Assembly: GCA_963575745.1 (NCBI GenBank)
Contig: CAUYUJ010015948.1
Coordinates: 739,613 to 803,612, forward strand
Length of the DNA stretch: 64,000 nt
DNA from: Prorocentrum cordatum
Lineage: Eukaryota > Sar > Dinophyceae > Prorocentrales > Prorocentraceae
Direction: 5' to 3'
The notes under the pieces were generated by a model that saw only the letters and a list, made by a program, of their open reading frames with translations, was not told where the DNA came from and did not search any database. Positions 55,461-64,000 of this stretch are shown here, piece after piece (positions within the stretch are counted from its first letter, which is position 1; each line of letters starts with the position of its first letter). The translations under genes were made by a program, and so were the position numbers.

Positions 55461-55920
55461 GCTACTTGTAGAATGACTCCTCCATGTCGCGCCACTGAAC
55501 GTGTCCGAAGGCCAACCTGGGCTTTTAACTTTAGCCTTCCTCGCAGTTCAATGCTCCGAAGAGTAACGTTTCCATCAGTTGCGGGGTCTTGACAACATTG
55601 CACCCTTGCGGCAGAATGCCCTACACAGCTTTACACACTTACGATAGGGGGCCGCGATGGAAGCTTTGGGATAGGGATGTGGGGCCAGGGATATAAGGCT
55701 AGGGATTTAGGGCTAAGGATCGGGATATAGGATACACATGGGGATAGAGATGAGGATCCGGATAGACACTTGGAGCCAACGGGAGTAGAAATAATTGGAG
55801 ACAATGGGGATAAATATAGAGATAAGGATACGGATGAGACCACGGTAGACAATGGAAAACAACGGGAAACAACGTCTCCCGCCCGGTTCTAGATCCGGCA
55901 ACGCACCCACTCGTTCGGCA
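55461..55920. other. No gene; GGGATA-like degenerate repeat
   Basis: At 55,665-55,860 words such as GGGATAGGGATG, AGGGATTTAGGGCTAAGG and GGGGATAAATATAGAG recur irregularly. The TTTAGGG-like words are few and interrupted, so I do not call an interstitial telomere. Confidence 0.4.
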
Positions 55921-56185
55921 AGTTGTAACGGCAAATGTGGCTCTCGCCTTAGTGCCCCGCACCTTCGTTTGAATCAGCCTCAACTTGCTCAGATGGAGCC
56001 CAAGTCCGCCCGTTTCAATACGTGGCTCTCGCCGTAGCGCCGCCACATTCGTCTTAAATTCTGGCACCAATTACTCGGATGGAGGCCAGGTCATTTTCAA
56101 GCTGTGCCTCTCGTCTTATTTATGGCCCCGCACTTTTGTCCTGAATGCTTGCGACAAATTGCAATGGCGCCAATCGCTTTTCAAT
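55921..56185 (-). repeat. ~83-bp satellite, inverted group of three units
   Basis: TGGCTCTCGCCTTAGTGCCC (55,935), TGGCTCTCGCCGTAGCGCCG (56,020) and TGCCTCTCGTCTTATTTATG (56,104) start three diverged units. In reverse complement they match the 61.0-63.8 kb satellite. Confidence 0.6.
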
Positions 56186-56600
56186 CAATCGCTCTCGCCG
56201 GATACTTCCGCATCCAATATCCCCACGCGTGCGAAACCGTGCAACACATGTGGAGGGAAGGTACATGTCAGAATGGGTGTATCGCCTGAGACTTCGCCAC
56301 GTTGCATGACCAGAAATGGACCACAACCTGTGCAACGGCTGCATGGGTCGGGGTCTTTTTGAAGCCGGGATGTCGTTGGGCACCATCGTGAACTGTCAGA
56401 CCACACCTCGTCGCACCCCTTGCAACTCGAAGGATAGAGGGTCAGCTCTCTCAAACGTAGCTCTCGCCTGAAGTGTGGGCCCATGGTGCGCTCGTCTTTC
56501 AAATCGGGCGCCTCGCGCAGTGGGATGTAATGCTGCATGTTTGTAGAGACTCATACGGAAGGGACTTGGGACGGGTGCGTGCATTGTGGTATCGTTGATC
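56186..56600. other. No supported gene
   Basis: Mostly unique. Another decayed unit of the ~83-bp satellite may lie at 56,450-56,500 (GTAGCTCTCGCCTGAAGTGT). Confidence 0.35.
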
Positions 56601-57085
56601 CATCTTGGGCTTACGTGCCTTGCTCCTCCTCCCTCCTCTTCCTCCTTCCCTCCTCCTCCTTCCATCCTCCTCCTCTTCCTCCCCTCCTCCTTCTACTCCT
56701 CCTGCCCGCCTCCTTGCCTCCTCGCCTCCCCGCCTCCCTCCTGCCTCCCTCGTCTTTCTCCCCCCTCCCGCGGTCAGGAGGATCCAGCCGCAGTCCCCCG
56801 CAGTCCCATGCCCGCCTCAAACGAAAAAGATCCCCTCCCCTCGACCCCGCTCTCCCCTCTCTTCCCCCCCCTCCCATCCACTCTTCCCCCCCCCCCCCCT
56901 CCCTCCCCATCCTGGGTAACGAACATGACCCCAGCCCCGACCCACGAGACCAACGCGGAGGTGAACTCCCGTGGGCCCTGGGAGGCGAACTCCCTCCCCC
57001 CCCTCCCCTCACTCCCCTTCCCTCCTTCCCCTTCGCTCTTCCCCCGCCCACTCCCCCCCCCCGCACCCCCCACGCCCTCACTGCA
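56601..57085 (+). repeat. C-rich polypyrimidine tract
   Basis: About 480 bp of CTCCTCCTTCC and CCCCTCCC sequence with a C14 run near 56,886. The Pro/Ser/Leu-rich and Gly/Arg-rich frames over it are artefacts. Confidence 0.9.
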
Positions 57086-57660
57086 CGCTGCAGCTGCGGT
57101 CCCGGGTGTGCCAGCGCTCCTCTCCAGGGCGGACGGCGCCGGGAGGCCCCCCGAGGGGGAAGCCCACGGCGGTGCTCTGGTTACGGCAAGCTCGTGCCGT
57201 GACGGTCTTCGGCGTTGGCTTCTGACATGCATCGGGGATTGAGGTCGAGGTTCGGATCGGATATCGAAATCGAGGTCGGGGCAACTTCTAGCCCTCTTCG
57301 AACTTCCGTGGGCCTCTTGAAGCCTCCAGAGACATGTGGGGACCTCCGTACGGCATGGTCGTGTCGTGAAGACCCTAGTGTTGACCTCTGACACCGCGTG
57401 GATCTTTCAACCTTGAACGATCGGCGGCTTTTCGATCGCCAGAGCGTTCCATGCTAGCCAATTCTGGGCCACTGGCGGTGTTCAACCTTGAACGACTGCG
57501 GCGGGGTCGCTGCCGCGTCGACACGACGCGAACCTCATGTACGTACAGTCATCGTGCTGACACGCGGAACGCCAAGTAACAAATAAGGCACGAAAAGAGC
57601 TTTTCTGGATACGGCGAACCTCGACCACGAGCATGTTCCACGACCTGGATCCAGGGAACG
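57086..57660. other. No supported gene
   Basis: Unique sequence. 'TTCAACCTTGAACGA' occurs twice (57,407 and 57,481). No coding motif. Confidence 0.4.
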
Positions 57661-57712
57661 TCATGAAAACCAGAGCCCCTCCCGAAACCAAAATATTCCT
57701 TACGTCAGCGCT

Positions 57713-58126
57713 TTGCCGTGCATCTGCCTCGAGAGGGGCCCGCCGTGTTGCTCAAACGTCTGTCTGCGCGCGATTGTCATTTTCCTGGCCGCTGCCTGCC
57801 TCGGCAGGCAATCCTCGCTCGGCGGCGCCCCTTCCAAAGCGATGGTGGTCGACGTCGACGACAACGCCGTCATTGTTTCGGAATGTTTTGGGTCGTCATT
57901 TCTCTCCCTCCCCTTTGTTCCTGTCCTCCCCCGTTATCCCTCTGTTCGTTTGAGCAATGCACTGACATCTGTTGTTTCCATCGCGCTGGTTACCTTAGCT
58001 ATACCCTTAGGGCGTTTCTGGAGGTCACTGCCGGCACGGCTGAACACGGCTCAAGAGCCAGATCAAGATCGACCCTGGGAGGTGTCACCCGGGAAGTCCT
58101 GGGGACCGATTGCGAACGGGCTTTGA
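57713..58126 (+). other. 137-codon frame, doubtful
   Basis: The frame has a hydrophobic N-terminal part (VCLRAIVIFLAAACLG) and a second hydrophobic run (LTSVVSIALVTLAIPLG), so it could be a small membrane protein, but a similarly long frame overlaps it and there is no homology that I recognise. I list it only so it is not overlooked. Confidence 0.15.
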
Positions 58127-58284
58127 AAGTCTGGGCCTCAGACAACGACTCGTGATGAGGAGCTGATGCTGGGAAGAAGGTCGAGAGCCGATAGGGCCCG
58201 TGACGTGAGAAAAAACACACACGACGTCGGAGGTCTGGGCCAACAGGAGAAACAACGAGGAGGAATAGCATGACGCACATGATA

Positions 58285-58380
58285 ATCATGGTGATGGACA
58301 CGAGGATGAGGATGACGATGGGGATGAGGATGACGTGGGGAGGGAGGAGGAGGAGGAGGAGGAGGAGGAGGAGGAGGGTG
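58285..58380 (+). repeat. Purine-rich GATGAGG/GAGGAGG repeat
   Basis: GATGGACACGAGGATGAGGA and then about nine AGG units. Confidence 0.85.
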
Positions 58381-58549
58381 CTTTTGCAGTGCGGGCATGA
58401 GCGTACCACTCTCAGCATTACCCTTCAGTGTCTTGTTCGATACTCGCGAGCAGTAGCATTTTACCACCGAGCCCTGTCCCAACACGGCGTTCAGAGCAAC
58501 GCGCGCGAAATCGAGAACACGCCAGGTTGCTATGTTTCCCTTGCGGCCC

Positions 58550-58960
58550 CAAGAATTCCGGAGGACTCCTGCGGAATCCTGAAGGACCTGGCAGGGATTC
58601 TGAGCTAGTTAGGTAACTATTCCTGGAGGCTCCAGAGTCCCCTTAATCTTCTTCGACGATCCTGAAGCATACTGGAAGGATCCCAGGAAGATGTCTGAAA
58701 GATTCCTCAAGGAATCCTGATCGGCACTTCGAGGTTCTGAGTGTCTCGGCGGACTGCTGGTGGTTGGTGAAGGCTCCTGGTGCTTCCTGAAGGAAAGGAT
58801 TCCTAAAGAGGAGCTTGAAAGACTCTGGAGGAATCCTGCGAATTCCAAAAGGATTCCTGGAGATTCCTGCCAAACTCCAACAAATTCCTGCGGACTCCAA
58901 ACGGTCCATTTGGATTCCGGGTGTTTCGTGAAGATCCCAGAGATGCCCTGAGGGTCAGAA
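58550..58960 (+). repeat. Degenerate GGATTCCTG minisatellite, block 1
   Basis: GGATTCCTGGAGGATTCC-like units recur every 10-25 bases. Same style as 3.6-4.2 kb. Confidence 0.65.
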
Positions 58961-59199
58961 CGTCTTAGGTTCAGGCCGTTTTAGATTAGCTAAGCTGTTT
59001 GCGGCTGTCTTGGGTTGGGCCGTCTTGGGCTCTCTTGGGCCGTCTCGGGCCCCATTTGCTCTCGCTGTTTTTTGTTACCATGTGCAGTCGCGCAGCGAAG
59101 GGGCGCGCTGCCTGTAGCACTAACTACGCAGCCACTAGGGCCCCTTCCTGGCCACAAATGCCCCCCCCCCACATCATCATACCTTTGCACTTTGGGATC
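58961..59199. other. Spacer between two GGATTCC blocks
   Basis: GGCCGTCTTGGGCTCTCTTG-like short repeats at 58,975-59,060. Otherwise unremarkable. Confidence 0.4.
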
Positions 59200-59480
59200 C
59201 GGTAGGTTTCTGCATAGCCCTGGGGATTCCTCAAACTTCCTTGGGATTCCTGAATGATTCCTGGAACAGATTCCTGAAGATTCTTGAAGGACTCGTGCCG
59301 GCTCCAGTCCACAAGGATTCCTTGAGCTCCTCGCCTGCTTCATTCAAGGTCCCTGAGGATTCCAATGAATTCTTTGGGACTTCTCGCGATTCGCGTGGAT
59401 CCCAAAGGTGTCCACGAGATTCCCGCGGAATCTCAAGGCATCCCACGAGGAGTTTGATGAGGTTGGTTTCTTCCAGCGTT
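59200..59480 (+). repeat. Degenerate GGATTCCTG minisatellite, block 2
   Basis: GGGATTCCTGAATGATTCCT, GATTCCTGAAGATTCTTGAA and similar. Confidence 0.6.
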
Positions 59481-59860
59481 CTTGGGAAGCCTCTGTTTCA
59501 CAACCTGGACGAACCATTGCGGTTTTCTTCGCGCCACCACTCATGTTGTCGAGTTTTCTCCGCGGCGCTGAAGAACCCCCCAGTTCAGGAATATCGCCGC
59601 CCCCGCAAAGACCGCGACACTTATCACCCGTATTCCGAAATTCCTTGGGACTGAGGGGTCGGGGGAACGCGGGGGTTTGACGCGGCAGAGGTGGGTGACT
59701 TCTAAACAAATGAGGAGTTCTGTAGATTCGGCCTCTGCATTCGAGCGCAATGTTGAAGGCTCGCTGGGTTAGCTGATTGCGTGAACGCAAGTTATTAACT
59801 GACCCGGGAACACCGAGTCCCTGAGGCGGCAAGCACTCGGGCGCGCGCAGCATTCTATTT
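59481..59860. other. No supported gene
   Basis: Unique sequence, nothing assignable. Confidence 0.4.
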
Positions 59861-61035
59861 TGTACTGCGGCGCACTATGTTAAGGTGCAGTGTGGCATAG
59901 TGCGTTTTGTTTCGTATTTCGCGCGCGTGTGCGATGCAGCAGTCAATTGTGAATGGCCAACTTAGCTTGGAAATCACAACTGTCAAAACCAAGTGTTTCA
60001 CTTGTGTTCTGGAGGCCCCATCATGTAATTATACATAGTTGCCCGCACTATCTCGTGCGCAAGTCGAAAACAAATCGGGAATGGCACACTTAATGTTAGA
60101 AGCTGGGTGGTGGAAACCAACTGTTCCACTCGCGCTCTGCAACCTAAGCGTGGACTAATGCATTGTGGCGCAATGCACTTACTAGATTGCTCGCACACGC
60201 AATACACGCGTAGGCAATGGCCATCTTCACTTCGAAAATTGGAGGGTGACAACACGTTGACCCACTCGTGTTTTAAAAGCCTCAACATGAACATATACAT
60301 TGTGTCACAATGCGCTCTCCTTGTCGCCCGCACGTGCGCGCGCAATGCAACGCTGAATGGTGAACACCAACTGTTTGAATCGTGATAACCCATTGTCTCA
60401 ACCGTATGTTGAAAACCCCAACACTAAATAATGCATTCTGAAATGGTACGCGTTGCTTATTGCTCGCGCGTGCGCGCAATGCAACACTCCAGACGGAATG
60501 GCAGACGCAGCTTCGTATCCAGGCGGCCTGAAGTGAAACATTGTATGATGACAACATGCACTTTCCTGATTGCTCGTGCGCGCAGGTGCGTGCGCTCTCG
60601 CGTGCGTAATACGAACGCCAAAAAATGATGCCGATGCTCTGTGGCGTCATCTTGTTCATCATTGTCCACACTCGCTTGTACGCGCGCGTGCGAACAATGA
60701 AGAACACGTCTTGCGAAGTAATGCGTGTCTCTCCATGCTGCGCCCCCCCATGACACGTCTGGGGCAATAGGGTGTCACCATCCAGTTTTCGAAATTAAGA
60801 TGGTCATTTGTTATGCTACATTGCGCACGCGGGGGCGCACACACGCACGCGGGGGCAATACGGACCCCGTATCGTCCCACAGTGCAGTATTACACGCTGA
60901 AGCCATGCGAACACGAATGAAGCACTTGGCGATCACCGTCCAGCTGTTTAAATTAAGATGGCAACTCTTTATTGTGACTGTTTTGTGCACGCGGACGCGC
61001 ACGGTGCCACAATCAAATATTCCACGCTGGTGCCC
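59861..61035 (+). repeat. Strongly diverged tandem repeat, ~110-155 bp period
   Basis: The word group (ATTG)CTCGC-CGTGCGCGCAATGCAAC recurs near 60,041, 60,188, 60,326, 60,459, 60,569, 60,664 and 60,822, with ACCAACTGTTTGAATCGTG-type text between. Divergence is high, so the period is approximate. Confidence 0.6.
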
Positions 61036-61892
61036 CAAGCAGTATAAACAAGACCCGCCCTTCATGCGTGAAACTGCTGCAAACTTTTGAAACGCATGCG
61101 CGCGGCACTAAGGCGACCGCCTCATCTTGAACAAGACTCGCCCTCCACCCTTGAAAGTTTTGCAAGCTTGAATCACGAATGTGCGCGGGGCTCATTCGGG
61201 AACCACATGTTGAAAAAGACCCACCCTCCATGTGTGAAGCTCTTGCAAACTTTAACCAACGATTGCGCACGGCGAATCAAGCGAGAACCACATGTTGAAC
61301 AACGACCCACCCTCCGCCCGTGCAACTCCTTTTTGAAACCAATGCGCGCGGCACTAAAATGGTAACCACGATTTGAACAAGACCATCCGTGAAATCCTTG
61401 CAACCGTTACGACGAGCTTTGCGCAATGCTAAAACGAAAACCACATTTCGAAACGGATCCACCTTCCATCCGTGAAACGCTTGCGAATGTTTCAAACGAA
61501 CATGCACTGCGATAAAACGACAAACGACATTCAAACACGACCCGCCCTGCATCCGTGAAACCGTTTCTGTTTTGCTTGAAAACGAATGTTTACGGCGCTA
61601 AAACAATCATCACATGTTGACAAAGACCTGCCCTCCACCCGTGAAGTTCTGGTAAACGTGTAAACGAATGTGCGCGGCGCTGAAGCGGGAACCACATTTT
61701 GCAAAAGACCGATCCTCCATCCGTGAAGCGGCCGAGAACTTTTGAAACGACTGTGCGTGGTGCTACGGCGACAGACACATATTGAATCATTGAAACCATT
61801 TCACACGTTTGAAAAACATATGCGCGGAAATTAAACGAGAAACACAATTTGGATAAGAGCCGCCCTCCATCCGTGAAGCTCCTGCGAATTTT
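61036..61892 (+). repeat. ~83-bp satellite, left block, about ten units
   Basis: CCGCCCTCCATCCGTGAAAC recurs near 61,049, 61,139, 61,226, 61,308, 61,383, 61,463, 61,547, 61,632, 61,711 and 61,864, each followed by CTTGCAAACTTTTGAAACGA and ATGTGCGCGGC-CTAAAACGA. One unit near 61,790 is shortened. The block stops in mid-unit at 61,892. Confidence 0.85.
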
Positions 61893-62001
61893 ACCTAACA
61901 GCGAAGACTGATAGGTTTCTAGTGGGGTCAAAAGAGAGCATCTTGACGCCCCAGGGGGGTGCGGGCCGCGGAAGTAGATTTAAGCAAACAGTTACACAGT
62001 T

Positions 62002-62416
62002 CGTGGTCTTCGAGGTCCCAGAACTCCATTCCCGGGCATGATTTTGAATGCCCGGAGCCAACTGTAGGCCACTTCGTGTTCTTCGAAATCCCAGAACTCC
62101 ATTCCCGGGCCACATTTTGAATGCCCGGAGCCAACTGTAGGCCACTTCGTGCTCTTCGAGTTCCCAGAACTCCACTCCCGGGCCACATTTTGAATGGCCG
62201 GAGCCAACTGTAGGCCACTTCGTGGTCTTCGAGTTCCCACAACTCCATTCCTGGGCATGATTTTGAATGCCCGGAGCCAACTGTAGGCCACTTCGTGTTC
62301 TTCGAGTTCCCACAACTCCATTCCTGGGCATGACTTTGAATGCCCGGAGCCAACTGTAGGCCACTTCGTGTTCTTCGAGTTCCCACAACTCCATTCCCGG
62401 GCCACATTTTGAATGC
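62002..62416 (+). repeat. 73-bp tandem repeat, six units
   Basis: CGTG(G/T/C)TCTTCGAGTTCCCA starts at 62,002, 62,075, 62,148, 62,221, 62,294 and 62,367, exactly 73 bp apart. Units are over 90% alike by eye, and the last is cut short by the GGCTGA array. Confidence 0.97.
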
Positions 62417-63380
62417 TGAGGCAGGCTGATGCTGAGGCTGAGGCAGGCTGAGGCTGAGGCAGGCTGAGGCTGAGGCCGAGGCTGAAGGCAGACTGAGGCT
62501 GAGGCTGAGGCTGAGGCTGAGGCTGAGGCAGGCTGAGGCTGAGGCTGAGGCAGGCTGAGCTGAGGCAGGCTGAGGCTGAGGCTGAGGCTGATGCAGGCTG
62601 AGGCTGAGGCAGGCTGAGGCTGAGGCCGAGGCTGAAGGCAGACTGAGGCTGAGGCTGAAGCAGGCTGAGGCTGAGGCTGAGGCAGGCTGAGGCTGAGGCT
62701 GAGGCAGGCTGAGCTGAGGCAGGCTGAGGCTGAGGCTGAGGCTGATGCAGGCTGAGGCTGAGGCAGGCTGAGGCTGAGGCCGAGGCTGAAGGCAGACTGA
62801 GGCTGAGGCTGAGGCTGAGGCTGAGGCTGAGGCTGAGGCTGAGGCTGAGGCTGAGGCTGAGGCTGAGGCTGAGGCTGAGGCTGAGGCAGGCTGAGCTGAG
62901 GCAGGCTGAGGCTGAGGCTGAGGCTGAGCAGGCTGAGGCTGAGGCAGGCTGAGGCTGAGGCCGAGGCTGAAGGCAGACTGAGGCTGAGGCTGAAGCAGGC
63001 TGAGGCTGAGGCTGAGGCAGGCTGAGGCTGAGGCTGAGGCAGGCTGATGCTGAGGCAGGCTGAGGCTGAGGCTGAGGCTGATGCAGGCTGAGGCTGAGGC
63101 AGGCTGAGGCTGAGGCCGAGGCTGAAGGCAGACTGAGGCTGAGGCTGAAGCAGGCTGAGGCTGAGGCAGGCTGAGGCTGAGGCTGAGGCAGGCTGATGCT
63201 GAGGCAGGCTGAGGCTGAGGCTGAGGCTGATGCAGGCTGAGGCTGAGGCAGGCTGAGGCTGAGGCCGAGGCTGAAGGCAGACTGAGGCTGAGGCTGAAGC
63301 AGGCTGAGGCTGAGGCTGAGGCAGGCTGAGGCTGAGGCAGGCTGAGGCTGAGGCTGAGGCAGGCTGAGGCTGAGGCTGTG
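62417..63380 (+). repeat. GGCTGA array with ~150-bp higher-order repeat
   Basis: GAGGCT/GAGGCAGGCT hexamer-based sequence. The marker GCCGAGGCTGAAGGCAGACT falls at 62,475, 62,625, 62,779, 62,960, 63,115 and 63,264, giving intervals of 150, 154, 181, 155 and 149. The 494-codon Ser/Leu/Pro/Gln frame on the minus strand is an artefact of the hexamer period. Confidence 0.97.
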
Positions 63381-63529
63381 ACTGCGACTGCCGTTGCCAC
63401 TGCGACTGCCATCGCGAATTCGACTACCAGTGCGAGAACAGCATCATTCTACAACAGGATTATCATCTGAATCTTAAGGGGAATGCTTCCAGATATGCTC
63501 CTACACATCGCTGTTAGGTTGCTTTGCCG

Positions 63530-63830
63530 GGAAAATTGAAATCGAATGTGCTCGACACCAAGGCCATACCCAGATTCTGAATCAGACCCGCCCTCCATCG
63601 ATGAAACTCATGAGAACTTTTAACACGAATGCGCGCGAGGCTAAAACGATAACCACATTCCGAAACGGCCCCACCCTCCATTTGGTACAGTTTGAAACGA
63701 ATGTGCGCGGCGATAATGCAAGAAACACATGTTGAAAACGACCCGCCATCCATCCGTGACACTCTTTCAAACTTTGAAACGCATGTGCGCGGCGCGAATG
63801 CGAGGAACACATCTTCAAATTCAGGGGCCG
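63530..63830 (+). repeat. ~83-bp satellite, right block
   Basis: The satellite resumes with TTGAAATCGAATGTGC at 63,534 and further units near 63,590, 63,670 and 63,745, ending by about 63,830. Confidence 0.8.
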
Positions 63831-64000
63831 GGGCCAGGGGCATCACTTCCAGGGGTGGTGCTGATATCATTTCTCCGTAAAAATGGGAGGGCCGACATTT
63901 GCTTCCCAGGGTTATTCTGGAGCTATCAAGCAGCACATACTCATCTTCGAGCAACCATCCAAACACACAGGCCGATTCGCGAGCAGAGGACCGCAAGGAG
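63831..64000. other. No supported gene at the window end
   Basis: Unique sequence cut by the window edge. Confidence 0.4.

Larger units (their letters stand above)
61893..63519. mobile_element. TIR-bounded insert carrying two tandem arrays
   Basis: ACCTAACAGCG (61,893-61,903) and CGCTGTTAGGT (63,509-63,519) form an 11-bp perfect inverted repeat at the exact edges of the interruption in the ~83-bp satellite. The insert holds a ~100-bp unique left arm, the 73-bp repeat, the GGCTGA array and a ~130-bp right arm. It encodes no transposase, so if mobile it would be non-autonomous. Confidence 0.55.

Noticed and set aside
55665-55860. Possible interstitial telomeric repeat (TTTAGGG-like words)
   Set aside because: Only isolated AGGGATTTAGGGC words in a GGGATA-like background; no tandem TTTAGGG.
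61928-63412. 494-codon Ser/Leu/Pro/Gln-rich minus-strand frame
   Set aside because: Fully explained by the hexamer and 73-bp tandem repeats beneath it.

Overview
The window reads as nuclear DNA of a eukaryote, most probably a dinoflagellate. It is GC-rich and gene-poor, it is loaded with microsatellites, minisatellites and satellites, and it carries decayed retroelements whose coding style matches the Ty1/copia and Penelope-like elements I know from dinoflagellate genomes. The organism call is inference. I see no bacterial gene layout, no rRNA, no convincing tRNA, no CRISPR array and no host gene that I can name.

Layout. (1) 1-6.9 kb: a broken plus-strand coding-like stretch (1.5-3.6 kb) with a Cys-rich C-terminal part, a GGATTCC-type degenerate repeat, a dispersed repeat (5.47-5.69 kb), a polypyrimidine tract and a 9-bp minisatellite. 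(2) 7.0-16.1 kb, minus strand: copia-type relic A, running gag, zinc knuckle, retropepsin-like protease, a methyltransferase-like domain and a zinc module. It is split by frameshifts and by a 178-nt inverted-repeat-bounded insertion. (3) 17.9-18.9 kb: a 14-copy ~73-bp satellite, then low-complexity tracts and minisatellites to 23.2 kb. (4) 23.9-31.6 kb: a dispersed repeat, a ~700-bp CA array, and a ~6.9-kb minus-strand retroelement with direct terminal repeats, a GIY-YIG endonuclease domain upstream of a reverse transcriptase, and a downstream coiled-coil/Pro-rich region. (5) 32.1-32.85 kb: an AT-richer island. (6) 32.9-40.4 kb, minus strand: more gag-like coding relics that I cannot assign. 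(7) 40.7-48.1 kb, minus strand: copia relic B, with gag (CCCH finger), protease, integrase, reverse transcriptase and RNase H all recognisable but broken. (8) 48.1-51.5 kb: a 3.4-kb block of homopolymer and TG/TAG repeats bounded by a 26-bp perfect inverted repeat. (9) 51.5-59.8 kb: further repeats, second copies of both dispersed repeats, and C/T tracts. (10) 59.9-64.0 kb: nested satellites. An ~83-bp satellite is interrupted by a 1.6-kb insert that has an 11-bp terminal inverted repeat and carries a 73-bp tandem repeat plus a GGCTGA-based higher-order array.

How it works together: the window is a graveyard of retroelements, nearly all on the minus strand, in which tandem arrays have expanded at or inside mobile-element ends. 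The best candidates for a second look are the GIY-YIG/RT element with its long read-through-like frame, the small TIR insertion in copia A, the methyltransferase-like domain, and the TIR-bounded satellite carrier at 61.9-63.5 kb.
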